Positions 7,694 to 17,869 of a stretch of 64,000 nucleotides of DNA are shown here, one piece after another. Both the position numbers and the translations under genes were made by a program. The first letter of the stretch is position 1, and the number at the start of each line of letters is the position of its first letter. Origin of the DNA: HGM04593 sp045661225 (GTDB lineage: Bacteria; Bacteroidota; Bacteroidia; Bacteroidales; Bacteroidaceae); assembly GCA_045661225.1 (NCBI GenBank), contig JAZRFF010000016.1, forward strand, positions 9,208-73,207, read 5' to 3'. The notes beneath the pieces were generated by a model. That model saw only the letters and a list, made by a program, of their open reading frames with translations, had not been told where the DNA came from and searched no databases.

Positions 7694-9075
7694 TATCGGT
7701 TTATCAGTATATCTTTCATTTGTGGAACGTCGGTTTCAATGTCTCCTGCACCGAGCGACACAAGTACTTCTATGTCATTTTTCTCTTTCTCGATGACTTT
7801 TAGCACGTCGGCGCGACTGCACATTTGCTTTTCAACGCTGCCGGCAAGGCAGTCGTAAATGAGCTTGCTCGTAACACCCGGAATCGGTTTTTCGCGTGCC
7901 GGATATATGTCGACAAGAATTACCTTGTCGAACAGAGAAAGGCTTTCGGCGAACTCTCTGTAAAAATCGGCTGTGCGACTGTAGAGGTGCGGCTGGAACA
8001 GTGCTGTAACTTTTTTGTCGCTGTACAGCTCTTTAATTGATTTTGCACACGCTTTTACCTCGTCGGGGTGGTGGGCATAATCACTGAGCAGTACAAGATT
8101 CTCTTCTTTTATGTGAAAGTCGAATCGGCGGTCGGCTCCTTCGAAACTCTTCATACCTCGCTTCAACTCTTCGGCCGATGCTCCGCAAATCTCGGCCATT
8201 GCCATTGATGCTATGCCGTTGTCTATGTTTATGCTTACGGGAACGCCCAGCTCAATATCGCTAATCTTCTGCCAAGGCGATACGTAGTCGAACACTATTC
8301 TTCCACCCCCTATGCGAATGTTCTCGGCGTGAAAGTCGCCTTTATCGCGCCCGTAGACGAAGGTCTTTACGCCTTCTTTTGTGCGTGGCGTAACCTCTAA
8401 CCCTTCGTGTATTATAAGATAGCCATCGGGGCTTATTTTTTCGGTGAATTGTGCAAAGGCTTCAAGGTAGTTCTCTTTGTTCCCGTATATGTCAAGGTGG
8501 TCGGGGTCGGCCGATGTTATTGTTGCAACGTATGGCTCAAGGTGAAGGAACGAACGGTCATACTCGTCGGCCTCGATTACCACAAGGTCGCTCTTGTTCG
8601 TTAGTATGAGGTTGCTTTTGTAGTTCTTCGATATTCCACCGAGGAATGCCGCACAGTCAATGTGTGACTGGTGTAGCAAGTGGGCGGTCATTGTCGATGT
8701 TGTTGTCTTGCCGTGTGTTCCGGCAGCGCACACTCCGCGTTTGTCTCTTGTTATTATACCAAGCACTTCGGCTCTTTTCTTTATACAAAAGCCTCCTTCG
8801 CGGAACAGCGCCCACTCTTTGTGGTCGGCCGGTATTGCCGGGGTGTAAATGACAAGAGCCGATGAGGGGTCTTTGCACTCCTCCGGAATAAGTTCTATGT
8901 TCTCTTCGAAGTGTAAGTGCGCACCTTCTTCTATGAGTTTGCTTGTCAGCTCCGACGGTGTACGGTCGTATCCGGCAACAAACTTGCCCTCGCTAAGAAA
9001 ATATCTTACGAGTGCGCTCATACCAATACCTCCGGCTCCAAGAAAGTAGACCGATTTTATATCTTTTATCTTCAT
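7693..9075 (-). CDS. murC: UDP-N-acetylmuramate--L-alanine ligase
   Basis: 460 residues. Cytoplasmic ATP-dependent ligase adding L-Ala to UDP-MurNAc, the first step of peptidoglycan stem-peptide assembly. The N-terminal Rossmann motif (YFLGAGGIGMSALVRYF), the P-loop AAGTHGKTTTSTM, the EADEYDRSFL metal/substrate segment and the C-terminal-domain DYAHHPDEV are all present. The start overlaps the murG stop by one base. Confidence 0.96.
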   Translation of the reverse strand: MKIKDIKSVYFLGAGGIGMSALVRYFLSEGKFVAGYDRTPSELTSKLIEEGAHLHFEENIELIPEECKDPSSALVIYTPAIPADHKEWALFREGGFCIKKRAEVLGIITRDKRGVCAAGTHGKTTTSTMTAHLLHQSHIDCAAFLGGISKNYKSNLILTNKSDLVVIEADEYDRSFLHLEPYVATITSADPDHLDIYGNKENYLEAFAQFTEKISPDGYLIIHEGLEVTPRTKEGVKTFVYGRDKGDFHAENIRIGGGRIVFDYVSPWQKISDIELGVPVSINIDNGIASMAMAEICGASAEELKRGMKSFEGADRRFDFHIKEENLVLLSDYAHHPDEVKACAKSIKELYSDKKVTALFQPHLYSRTADFYREFAESLSLFDKVILVDIYPAREKPIPGVTSKLIYDCLAGSVEKQMCSRADVLKVIEKEKNDIEVLVSLGAGDIETDVPQMKDILINR

Positions 9076-10229
9076 TACTTGAGATTCTCTTTTTTGCGTC
9101 TTGTTTCTTTTTCTATATATGCGTCGGCGAGCATTATTACCTCGTCGGCAATCTCTTCGGCCGCGTTAGGCCTGCCCATCTTTTCAATATTCTCCTCGAG
9201 CGACGCTATCAGTTCGGTGTCTTTAACCGTCTCTATGGCTTTTGCAACAAGCTCTTCCTTTGCTTTTGCGTCGGCAACGTATATGGCTGCGTTCTTTTCG
9301 ACAAGAGCCATTGCGTTCTTTGTCTGATGATCCTCTGACACGTTGGGCGAAGGTACCAGAATAACAGCTTTGCCCAGCAGTGCAAATTCCGATATAGAAC
9401 CCGCTCCCGCGCGTGACACGACAAGGTCGGCAGCGCTCAAGGCATCGCCCATATTCGACACAAAGTCGGTTATTGTAATATTGTCGGGCTTGCCCGATTC
9501 GGCAACCCTTTGCTTCATCTCCTCGAAGTAAAGTTTGCCTGTTTGCCACACAAACTGAATGTCGGGGTTGCTTTTTATCAGTTCAAGCTGTGATATAATA
9601 CTTTCGTTTATACTGCGTGCACCGAGGCTTCCGCCGACAATGAGCACGCATTTTTTATTCTCGTCCAGCCCCATACTCTTGAAAGCCTCCTTGCGGTTTG
9701 CTCGCATATCGATGAGGCTCTTGCGAATGGGGTTGCCTGTGAATTTAATCTTTTCGTGTGGGAAAAAGCGTTCCATTCCGTCGTATGCCACACATATCAT
9801 TTTTGCCTTTTTTGCAAGGATTTTGTTTGTTACACCGGCATATGAGTTCTGCTCCTGAATCAAGGTGGGAATGTTCATACTTGCGGCCATCTTCAGTGTG
9901 GGACCACTTGCGTAACCGCCGACGCCCACTGCTGCCTGTGGCGCAAATTCCTTGATGACCTTTTTTGCCATACGCTGGCTTTTGAGAATGAGCCACAGTA
10001 CCTTTATGTTCTTGAGCAGGTTTTTACGGTCGAATCCGGCAATGGGCAACCCTACAATTTCGTAGCCGGCGTCCGGTACGCGCTGCATTTCCATACGGTT
10101 GTTCGCTCCCACGAACAAAATCTTTGCTGTTGGGTGCTTTCTCCTTATAGCATCGGCAATGGAGAGTGCCGGGAATATGTGCCCTCCTGTACCTCCTCCG
10201 CTTACAATGATTCTGTACTCTTTTTTCAT
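9075..10229 (-). CDS. murG: UDP-GlcNAc:undecaprenyl-PP-MurNAc-pentapeptide GlcNAc transferase
   Basis: 384 residues. GT28 glycosyltransferase on the inner face of the inner membrane that converts lipid I to lipid II. The N-terminal GGGTGGHIFPAL loop, the acceptor-side GVGGYASGP and PTLIQEQNSYAG, and the donor-site SRAGAGSISEFALLGKAVILVP are all in order. Twelve bases follow the ftsW stop. Confidence 0.96.
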   Translation of the reverse strand: MKKEYRIIVSGGGTGGHIFPALSIADAIRRKHPTAKILFVGANNRMEMQRVPDAGYEIVGLPIAGFDRKNLLKNIKVLWLILKSQRMAKKVIKEFAPQAAVGVGGYASGPTLKMAASMNIPTLIQEQNSYAGVTNKILAKKAKMICVAYDGMERFFPHEKIKFTGNPIRKSLIDMRANRKEAFKSMGLDENKKCVLIVGGSLGARSINESIISQLELIKSNPDIQFVWQTGKLYFEEMKQRVAESGKPDNITITDFVSNMGDALSAADLVVSRAGAGSISEFALLGKAVILVPSPNVSEDHQTKNAMALVEKNAAIYVADAKAKEELVAKAIETVKDTELIASLEENIEKMGRPNAAEEIADEVIMLADAYIEKETRRKKENLK

Positions 10230-10241
10230 AGTATATCTGTT

Positions 10242-11450
10242 TTATGCAGTTTTAATTTCAATAGGCGCGTTTTTGGCTGTGTTTTGTGCCTTTGCATTAT
10301 GACGGTATATGCAGTGTAACATTCCTATATAGAAACAGTTTATTACAACTGATGTTCCTCCCTGGCTCATTAGTGGCAATGGTTGTCCTGTAACAAAGTC
10401 GCCTACCGATATGTACATATGCAACATTGCTTGTAATACAATTATCAGACCAATTCCCATTGCCAGATAGGCCGAAAAAGCGTCGTCGCTCTTGTTTGCA
10501 ATCTTTCCGCACCTGAAAAGCAATGTGAGGTAAAGCAAAATGACCACAATACCTCCAATCAGACCTAATTCTTCAATTATTATGGCGTATATAAAGTCTG
10601 AATATGAATGGGGTATGTTGTCGCGTTGTACCGAATTTCCGGGACCGCAACCAAAGAGGTGGCTCGATGCTATTGCCATATTGGCGTGTGCTCTCTGGTC
10701 GTCGACAATCTTGTAATTGTCGGGGTCTATGGGTTTGCTGTTACCTATGTCTTTTATGCGGTTTTTCCACGTGATTACTTTGCTTCCAAAGCTTCCGGGG
10801 GTTTCTGCAACGCTATCGGGGGTTAACATTACTGCCGAAATTCCTACAATGCCTGCACATAATCCGATGCCGAAAATGCCAAGTAACAGTTTTGTTGGCA
10901 TACAAGCAATGTACATCATAAAATACAATGCAATTACAATGAGCACTGCTGTCGACAGGTTTTCCTTTAGTATAATAAGTATGGGCAGAATAGCATACTT
11001 GAGAATCTCCTTAAGGGCTTCTTTTCTTGTTCCGTCCTCGTCTTGAAATTTGTTGAGTATCTCGGCTGTGACCATTATAAGTCCCATTTTGGCAAATTCC
11101 ATTGGCTGAATGGTGAATAGCCCGAATACATTTATCCAGCGTGCGCTACCGTTTATCTTAGGCGAGAACTGTGCCCATATAAGTCCTATAAGCCCTCCCC
11201 AGTAGACATATTTTGTTATTTTCTTCAGATGGCGGAGCTTGAAGTTCTGTATAATGCACACGAACATTATGCCGAGTGCGAGAAATCCGGTATGCTTTAT
11301 AATAGGGTGCCAGTAGCTGCCGCTGTCACTTATCTGACGGCTGGTCGCACTGAAGACCTCTACCCAAGATATTGCGCAGATGACAAAGAAGACGGCCCAT
11401 ATAACCTTGTCTCCTTTGAATAGTATCCTTTTTAGTTTATCGCCTCCCAT
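10242..11450 (-). CDS. ftsW: Lipid II polymerase FtsW (SEDS family)
   Basis: 402 residues, about ten membrane helices. SEDS glycosyltransferase that polymerises lipid II with its partner class B PBP (FtsI, same cluster). Family features seen: INGSARWINVFGLFTIQPMEFAK and, near the end, LPLMSQGGTSVVINCFYIGML, close to the SEDS C-terminal signature. The ATG at 11450 leaves a 41-base gap after murD, one of the larger gaps in the cluster. Confidence 0.94.
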   Translation of the reverse strand: MGGDKLKRILFKGDKVIWAVFFVICAISWVEVFSATSRQISDSGSYWHPIIKHTGFLALGIMFVCIIQNFKLRHLKKITKYVYWGGLIGLIWAQFSPKINGSARWINVFGLFTIQPMEFAKMGLIMVTAEILNKFQDEDGTRKEALKEILKYAILPILIILKENLSTAVLIVIALYFMMYIACMPTKLLLGIFGIGLCAGIVGISAVMLTPDSVAETPGSFGSKVITWKNRIKDIGNSKPIDPDNYKIVDDQRAHANMAIASSHLFGCGPGNSVQRDNIPHSYSDFIYAIIIEELGLIGGIVVILLYLTLLFRCGKIANKSDDAFSAYLAMGIGLIIVLQAMLHMYISVGDFVTGQPLPLMSQGGTSVVINCFYIGMLHCIYRHNAKAQNTAKNAPIEIKTA

Positions 11451-11491
11451 TTTAATGTTCTTCTTACAATGATAGTGTGGTTGTTCTTTTT

Positions 11492-12823
11492 TTACAATTT
11501 GCAGACATATTCCTTAAACTGTCGACCTCGGTCCTCGTAGCTTTTAAAAAGGTCGAAGCTCGCGCAGCACGGGCTCAAAAGTACTGTCTCGCCACTCTTT
11601 GCCACTCTCCAGGCTTGTTCGACACACTCTTTCATAGAGTGAGTGTCGAAGATGGGTATTCCATAGCCGCCGAAGAATGCGTGCAGTTTGCTGTTGTCTG
11701 CTCCCAAAAATATGAGTGCACAGCACTTTTCCTTTACAAGCTCTGCAATCTCGTTGTAGTCGTTACCTTTGTCTTTACCGCCAAGAATGAGTATTGTCTT
11801 TTTCTTCATACTCTGCAAGGCGTACCAGCAACTGTTTACATTGGTTGCCTTTGAATCGTTTATGTACTCGACGCCGTTTATCTTTGCAACCTTCTCGAGG
11901 CGGTGTTCTACACCTGTAAAAGAACTGAGAGCCTCACGTATAGTTTCCTTGCGAATACCCGCTACGTTGGCCGATATTCCTGCTGCCATTGAGTTGTAAA
12001 GATTGTGCTTGCCTGTGAGCGATAGTTCCTCGAGCTCCATATTGAACGGTGTGGGCTCGGTAAAGACTATTTGCTCCTTGTGGGTGTATGCTGCCGCGCC
12101 GTTGTGTCTCTCCTCGGCAAAAGGGTATAACTTGCCGTGTTTGTATTTCGGAAGCTCGTTCTTTATTATAGGGTCGTCGTTCCAGAATACAAAGGCGTCA
12201 TCGGGCTGTTGGTTCTGTAATATACGTAGCTTGGCATCTATATAGTTCTGCATATTGTAACCATAGCGGTCAAGGTGGTCGGGGGTTATGTTCATAAGCA
12301 CTGCGACATTAGCGCGGAACTCGTACATATTGTCCAACTGGAAACTGCTTAGTTCTACAATGTAATAGTCTTTGTCACCCTCGGCTACCTGCAGGGCCAG
12401 GCTGCGGCCAATGTTTCCTGCAAGGCCGACATTGAGTCCTGCCTCGCGAAATATGTGGTAGATGAGCGACGTTGTGGTTGTCTTTCCGTTGCTGCCGGTG
12501 ATACACACCATTTTTGCTTTTGTGTATCGGCCTGCAAACTCAATTTCCGATATTATAGGGATACCGGCCTCGGCTATCTTTACCACAATAGGTGCTTCGT
12601 TGGGTATGCCCGGGCTTTTTATAACTTCGGCGGCATTGAGAATAAGACTTTCGGTGTGCTGTTTCTCTTCCCACTGGATATTATATTCGTCGAGCATAGC
12701 CTTGTAGTTGTCGGCAATGGCACCAAAGTCGGATACAAATACATCGAACCCGAGTTTCTGTGCAAGAACAGCTGCGCCACAGCCACTCTCTCCAGCTCCT
12801 AATATTACAATCCTTTTTTCCAT
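11492..12823 (-). CDS. murD: UDP-N-acetylmuramoylalanine--D-glutamate ligase
   Basis: 443 residues. Adds D-Glu to UDP-MurNAc-L-Ala. Begins with the Rossmann strand IVILGAGESGCGAAVLA and has the P-loop CITGSNGKTTTTSLIYH, the NITPDHLDRYG segment and the C-terminal ligase-domain ILGGKDKGNDY. The coding region starts immediately after the mraY stop with no intervening base. Confidence 0.95.
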   Translation of the reverse strand: MEKRIVILGAGESGCGAAVLAQKLGFDVFVSDFGAIADNYKAMLDEYNIQWEEKQHTESLILNAAEVIKSPGIPNEAPIVVKIAEAGIPIISEIEFAGRYTKAKMVCITGSNGKTTTTSLIYHIFREAGLNVGLAGNIGRSLALQVAEGDKDYYIVELSSFQLDNMYEFRANVAVLMNITPDHLDRYGYNMQNYIDAKLRILQNQQPDDAFVFWNDDPIIKNELPKYKHGKLYPFAEERHNGAAAYTHKEQIVFTEPTPFNMELEELSLTGKHNLYNSMAAGISANVAGIRKETIREALSSFTGVEHRLEKVAKINGVEYINDSKATNVNSCWYALQSMKKKTILILGGKDKGNDYNEIAELVKEKCCALIFLGADNSKLHAFFGGYGIPIFDTHSMKECVEQAWRVAKSGETVLLSPCCASFDLFKSYEDRGRQFKEYVCKL

Positions 12824-14083
12824 TTATCTTATTTTTAGAGTCATAAGCGTCAGTGCCGCCATAATAATTGTTACAATCCAGAAGCGTATGGTAACTTTAG
12901 CCTCGTGCATAGGACGCTCGGGGCCTTTGAATATGTATGTACACTCTTTGTCGAGTTTTTCGTCTTCTATGTTGTAGTGGTGATGCAGTGGGGTACGACG
13001 GAAGATTCTCTGTTTTATACCTTTTTTCTTTCCGCGCTTGTAGTATGCAACCTGCATTATAACCGACAGGTTCTCGGCTACGAATATTCCGCAAAGCAAC
13101 ACGAGCAATAACTCTTTGTGCAACAGTATGGCAATAACGCCAATTATTCCGCCTATGGTAAGGCTGCCTGTGTCTCCCATAAATACCTGTGCCGGAAATG
13201 CATTGTACCACAGGAAACCAATTAGTGCTCCGATGAATGCAAACGAGAATATTACAACCTCCTCGCCGCCCGGAAGGAACATAATGTTAAGGTATTCGGC
13301 CCAGGAGACGTGGCTCGACACATAGGCCAGTACTGCGAGTGTCACGCCTATGATTGCCGCATTGCCGGCGAGCATTCCGTCCATTCCGTCATTGAGGTTT
13401 GCGCCGTTAGAGACGGCCGTAACCACGAATATTGTCACTATTATAAAGAGTATCCAGCCTGCAAAATCTTTATACTCTCCGCAAAATGACATAATTTCGC
13501 TGTAATCAAGATTATGATTCTTGATAAAGGGTATTGTGGTCTTAGTGAGTTTTTCGGGTGTGGAACGATGTACAACCTCTTCGGTATTGTTTACGTTCTT
13601 TACCGTAATATTCTCGCGCATAACAGCCTGCGGACTAAGGTAGAGTGTTATTCCAATGAAAAGCCCAAGCCCTACTTGTGCCATAATCTTTATTTTGCCG
13701 GATATTCCGTCCTTGTTCTTCTTGAAGGTCTTTATATAGTCATCGGCAAAGCCTAATAGTCCTAACCACACTGTCGTTACGAGCAACATAATCATATATA
13801 TGTTGTCCAAACGTCCTACAAGAATGCAGGGAATGAGTATGGCTATAATTATAATGAGCCCTCCCATAGTGGGAACACCGGCTTTTAGATTGTTCTTGTC
13901 GAACTCACGCAGTGTCTCTGTAATCTGCTTTCTCTTGAAGTATTTTATAAGTTTGCCTCCGAACCAGGTCGATACGATAAGCGCAACGACAATAGCCAGT
14001 AACGCTCTGAACGATACGTAACTCAAAAGTCTTGCTCCTGGAATGTCGCACTCTTGCAAAAGGTCGAATAGGTAGTACAGCAT
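12824..14083 (-). CDS. mraY: Phospho-N-acetylmuramoyl-pentapeptide transferase
   Basis: 419 residues, ten predicted membrane helices. Transfers phospho-MurNAc-pentapeptide to undecaprenyl phosphate to make lipid I. Catalytic Asp-rich sequences are visible: GFADDYIKTFKKNKDG and NLNDGMDGMLAGNAA, together with MGDTGSLTIGG and the His motif RTPLHHHYN. As in other Bacteroidetes, a periplasmic insertion of about 60 residues sits between early helices, which explains its length above the ~360 of E. coli. Confidence 0.95.
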   Translation of the reverse strand: MLYYLFDLLQECDIPGARLLSYVSFRALLAIVVALIVSTWFGGKLIKYFKRKQITETLREFDKNNLKAGVPTMGGLIIIIAILIPCILVGRLDNIYMIMLLVTTVWLGLLGFADDYIKTFKKNKDGISGKIKIMAQVGLGLFIGITLYLSPQAVMRENITVKNVNNTEEVVHRSTPEKLTKTTIPFIKNHNLDYSEIMSFCGEYKDFAGWILFIIVTIFVVTAVSNGANLNDGMDGMLAGNAAIIGVTLAVLAYVSSHVSWAEYLNIMFLPGGEEVVIFSFAFIGALIGFLWYNAFPAQVFMGDTGSLTIGGIIGVIAILLHKELLLVLLCGIFVAENLSVIMQVAYYKRGKKKGIKQRIFRRTPLHHHYNIEDEKLDKECTYIFKGPERPMHEAKVTIRFWIVTIIMAALTLMTLKIR

Positions 14084-14096
14084 TGCTATAATGGGT

Positions 14097-15551
14097 CTAT
14101 AGGTTGAAAATTTCTCTTATAATCTCTTTGTCGTCGAAGTGGTGCTTCACTCCTTTTATCTCTTGGTAATCCTCGTGCCCTTTTCCTGCCACAAGAATGA
14201 CGTCTCCCTTCTGTGCCAGTGCGCAGGCTGTTCTTATGGCCTCCTTGCGGTCGACTATGGCAAGCACGTTCCTGCGTTGTTCATCGTTGATGCCTGCAAG
14301 CATATCGTTAATAATGTCCTGTGGCTCTTCGAAACGCGGGTTGTCCGATGTGAGAATTACTCTGTTGCTGCCCTTGACAGCCTCGGCGGCCATAATGGGG
14401 CGTTTGCCCTTGTCGCGATTGCCACCCGCGCCTACAACGGTTATGACATTGCCTCTGCCGCGCAATACCTCGTTTATTGTGCCAAGAACGTTCTTCAACG
14501 CGTCTGGAGTGTGGGCGTAGTCTACTATTGCCGACACACCGTCGGGCGAGTGTAACGTCTCGAAACGGCCCGATACGGGGCGCAATGTGCTCATTACGCA
14601 AAGAACCTCTTCGGGGTCTTTGCCCAGTTCTACAGCAGCTCCGTAGATGGCAAGCAGGTTGCTTATATTAAATCGTCCGGTGAGCATTGTCGAGAATTCG
14701 CGGTTGTTGAATTCGAGAATCATACCGTCGAGGTGTGTTTCTACGAGTCGTGCCTTGTAGTCACTTATGGTACGTGTGGAGTAACTCTTTACATCGCCTT
14801 TGCAGTTTTGTACCATAACGGGGCCGTTCTTGTCGTCTATATTGGTTATTGCAAAGGCGTTGCGTGGAAGGTTGTCAAAGAAACTCTTCTTTGCCTTAAG
14901 GTAGTTGTCCATTGTTTCGTGAAAGTCCATATGGTCGCGCGTGAGGTTTGTGAATATTCCTCCGGCAAACTCAAGACCGCCGACACGCTCTTGTGCCAGT
15001 GCGTGGGAACTTACCTCCATAAAGGCATACTCGCATCCGGCGTTAACCATTTGCGCTAATAACCTGTTCAGTGATATTGCATCGGGGGTGGTGTGTGTCG
15101 AAGGGTAAGCCTCGCCGTCAATGTAGTTGCACACTGTCGACAGCAGTCCGCATTTGTGTCCCATTGCTCTGAACATTTTGTACAGCAATGTGGCTATAGT
15201 GGTTTTGCCGTTGGTGCCTGTCACGCCCACCAGCTTGAGCCTTTGCGACGGATTGCCGTAAAAGGTAGTTGCCAGACGTCCTGTTGCGCTCTGCGCGTCG
15301 GCAACAATAATGTATGCAACGGACGGATTCTGCTTTTCGGGAATCTGCTCGCATACAATGGCTACCGCTCCTTTTTCTTCGGCCGATGCAATGAAGGTGT
15401 GTCCATCGGCTTGTGTGCCTCTTACGGCGATGAACATATCGCCTTGCTGCACTTGACGGGAATCTATGTTCACGTCACTCACCTCGACCTCGTCCTTTGG
15501 AAGTACAAGGCGGTTATACTGAATGTTTCTTAATAGGTCGCTTAGTCTCAT
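14097..15551 (-). CDS. murE: UDP-MurNAc-tripeptide synthetase (meso-DAP adding)
   Basis: 484 residues from the ATG at 15551 (MRLSDLLRNIQY). It adds the third stem-peptide residue. The P-loop VTGTNGKTTIATLLYKM, the THTTPDA and SSHALAQ substrate segments, and DNPRFEEP in the C-terminal domain are seen. DNPR is the signature of meso-diaminopimelate-specific enzymes, so the peptidoglycan should be of the DAP type. An in-frame TTG 11 codons upstream would overlap the ftsI stop; I prefer the ATG, which gives the usual MurE N-terminus. Confidence 0.94.
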   Translation of the reverse strand: MRLSDLLRNIQYNRLVLPKDEVEVSDVNIDSRQVQQGDMFIAVRGTQADGHTFIASAEEKGAVAIVCEQIPEKQNPSVAYIIVADAQSATGRLATTFYGNPSQRLKLVGVTGTNGKTTIATLLYKMFRAMGHKCGLLSTVCNYIDGEAYPSTHTTPDAISLNRLLAQMVNAGCEYAFMEVSSHALAQERVGGLEFAGGIFTNLTRDHMDFHETMDNYLKAKKSFFDNLPRNAFAITNIDDKNGPVMVQNCKGDVKSYSTRTISDYKARLVETHLDGMILEFNNREFSTMLTGRFNISNLLAIYGAAVELGKDPEEVLCVMSTLRPVSGRFETLHSPDGVSAIVDYAHTPDALKNVLGTINEVLRGRGNVITVVGAGGNRDKGKRPIMAAEAVKGSNRVILTSDNPRFEEPQDIINDMLAGINDEQRRNVLAIVDRKEAIRTACALAQKGDVILVAGKGHEDYQEIKGVKHHFDDKEIIREIFNL

Positions 15552-15580
15552 TATCTTGTTCTTTATATTTAATAAGGTAG

Positions 15581-17863
15581 TCAAGGCTTCAAAGTCACGC
15601 TTACTGTGTCGCCGGGCTGTGCTGCAGCTCCCGGGATAATGCTCTGTGACACAACGGTGCCGAATCCTTTGATTTTAACCTCTAAATTTTGCTGTTGCAA
15701 CAGGTATACAGCGTCTGTTGCGCCCAGTCCTTCGAGGTTGGGTACTCTGTTTGCGGGTACACTCATTGGGGTGGTGTGGTACAAACTGTCTTTTCCCGGT
15801 CTCATTTTACCCCACTCTTCGTCGCTCTCGCTACAGCCGATGCCAACTGTTGAAAGAACCTCGGAGGCTCTCTTTGTGCTGCCTTTCTTGACAATGGGCA
15901 TTGAAGGGTTCTCTTCTCTTGCCTCTTGAATATCGAGACGCAGCCTTTTTGCCATAATTTTGTCGGCAATCTCTTTGAAAGCAACAGCCGAGGTGCTTCC
16001 ACCGCCTAATTTAGGCCGTTCATCGGCGGGACGGTCATCTTGGTGCGCTTCGTATATTGTCTGCACAAGCAAGGTGTACTGTGGGTCGTCGGCCGGGAAG
16101 AATCCGCAGAAGCTCATCATTTTTCCGAATCCGTCGTAACGTCCGTTCTTGGGGTTGGTGAGGTCGGCGGTTCCTGTCTTTCCGGCGACCTTCATCATTG
16201 CCGACCTTGCACGTTTGCCCGTGCCGTCCTTGCCTTCTACTACGTTTATGAGCAATTCGGTAACCTCATCGGCGGTTTTCTTTGAGAACAGTCGTGGGTT
16301 TATGGTGTCTGTGGGGAACTCTTTTTGTACTACACCGTCCTTGAGCACGGCTTTTACAAGGCGCGGACGCATCTGTACTCCACCATTGGCTATGGTGTTG
16401 TAGAATACAAGCATATTGATTCCGGTCATCTGCGTGGCGTATCCGTAGGACATTGAATTAAGGCTCAGTCCGCTCCAACGGTTTGTGCCGGGTTGTGTTA
16501 TATATGGTGTCACTTCGCTGTCTATGAGTTTGTAATTCTCGGTAAGGCCGAATCGAAGGAGGGTATTGGTATACTCTTTGGGGTTATCTTCATAGGCGCG
16601 TTTTATAAGTTGCACCATTCCGATGTTTGATGAGTATTTCAATATCTCGGCTACGCTGTATTTGCCGGTGCCGTTGTCGCGGTACATCTCATCGCGTATA
16701 GCCTTGCCGTTAAAGTATGCCACTTTCGAGGCGTATGACTTTACAGAATCGTTTGCGGTTATCTTGCCGTCGCTTAACATTGCTGTTACGGCTACGGTCT
16801 TGAATATTGAGCCTGGCTCCATCAGACGGCAGAAAGCGTGGTTTGGAGTGGGGTTGTTGGGTATATTGTCGGTTGTTTCAAAGTATACGGGGTTGCCTTT
16901 GCTGTCGGTGCCTTTGGTGAGGTTTACAATGGCTTTTATATCACCGGTCTTTGTCTCCATAAGTATAGCCCACCCTGCGGGAAGGTGGTTGCTCAGGAGT
17001 ACTTTTTTGAGCGCATTCTCGCATATATCGAGCATTTCGGTGTTTATTGTGGTTTGAATGTCCATACCGGCCACCGGGGCGCTCTTTATTTTTGTTATTA
17101 CGTTGCCTTTCCTGTTTGTCTCCTTGCGACCGACGCCGGGCTCTCCTTTGAGATACTCGTCGTACTTCTTTTCAAGGCCGTTCAACTCCATTGTGAGTGT
17201 GCCGTTTTTCTCGGTCTCGCGTACTATACCGAACGTGCTGAGCCCTATGTCGCCGAATATGTTCTTGCGCTCATTTTTGATGCGATTGGCTGTTATTGCG
17301 TTTTTGTTGCCCTTGACAAAGTTATTGTCCTTCTCGATAAACAGACCGCTGTATTTGAATCCCATATTGAATATGGGTAACTGCATCAAACGATTATACT
17401 GTGTGTATGACACTTTGCCTTTGTAGAGCCTGAAGTAGCGTTCTTTTTTTTGCAACCCTCTTGTCAGGCGTTTCTTGAAACTTTCGGCGCTCTCGCTTGG
17501 GAAAATCTTGTTCAACCCTGTACACACTTCGTCCATATGCTCCTTCCATAATTCGGCACGTTTGAGGCGTGTCTCTTCGGCGTCCTTTTCGTTGTCGTTG
17601 TTTATGTATAGAAAGTCTATGCGCAGTCTGTAATAGGGAAGGCTGCTGATGATGAGGCCTCCCTCCTCGTCCAGTATACGTCCCCTCTCGGGTGGCAGAG
17701 GAATATTGTCCTGAATGTATCTTGCTTGAATCTTGTTCCAAATTTCGCGGTCCTTGAACATAATGGTGGCTGCGTTGGTTACAATGACCAGCGCTATTGT
17801 CGTGAACACAACCACTACAAGCAGGTTGAATCGGAATATTGTCTCGGAACGGAATTTGAACAT
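15581..17863 (-). CDS. ftsI: Division-specific class B penicillin-binding protein (FtsI), PASTA-containing
   Basis: 760 residues. Septal peptidoglycan transpeptidase. One N-terminal membrane helix (about 12-34), a dimerisation/pedestal domain, then the transpeptidase domain with all three motifs: S352-I-F-K (nucleophile), S411-S-N and K562-T-G. A single PASTA domain (about 703-760) ends the protein. This PASTA-tailed form of FtsI is common in Bacteroidetes, unlike the ~590-residue E. coli protein. It pairs with FtsW of the same cluster. Six bases follow the ftsL-like gene. Confidence 0.95.
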   Translation of the reverse strand: MFKFRSETIFRFNLLVVVVFTTIALVIVTNAATIMFKDREIWNKIQARYIQDNIPLPPERGRILDEEGGLIISSLPYYRLRIDFLYINNDNEKDAEETRLKRAELWKEHMDEVCTGLNKIFPSESAESFKKRLTRGLQKKERYFRLYKGKVSYTQYNRLMQLPIFNMGFKYSGLFIEKDNNFVKGNKNAITANRIKNERKNIFGDIGLSTFGIVRETEKNGTLTMELNGLEKKYDEYLKGEPGVGRKETNRKGNVITKIKSAPVAGMDIQTTINTEMLDICENALKKVLLSNHLPAGWAILMETKTGDIKAIVNLTKGTDSKGNPVYFETTDNIPNNPTPNHAFCRLMEPGSIFKTVAVTAMLSDGKITANDSVKSYASKVAYFNGKAIRDEMYRDNGTGKYSVAEILKYSSNIGMVQLIKRAYEDNPKEYTNTLLRFGLTENYKLIDSEVTPYITQPGTNRWSGLSLNSMSYGYATQMTGINMLVFYNTIANGGVQMRPRLVKAVLKDGVVQKEFPTDTINPRLFSKKTADEVTELLINVVEGKDGTGKRARSAMMKVAGKTGTADLTNPKNGRYDGFGKMMSFCGFFPADDPQYTLLVQTIYEAHQDDRPADERPKLGGGSTSAVAFKEIADKIMAKRLRLDIQEAREENPSMPIVKKGSTKRASEVLSTVGIGCSESDEEWGKMRPGKDSLYHTTPMSVPANRVPNLEGLGATDAVYLLQQQNLEVKIKGFGTVVSQSIIPGAAAQPGDTVSVTLKP

Positions 17864-17869
17864 CTTGTG

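Noticed and set aside
15552..15584. TTG start giving murE 11 extra residues
   Set aside because: TTG is rare, the extra residues (TTLLNIKNKI) are not typical of MurE, and the ATG at 15551 gives the usual N-terminus.
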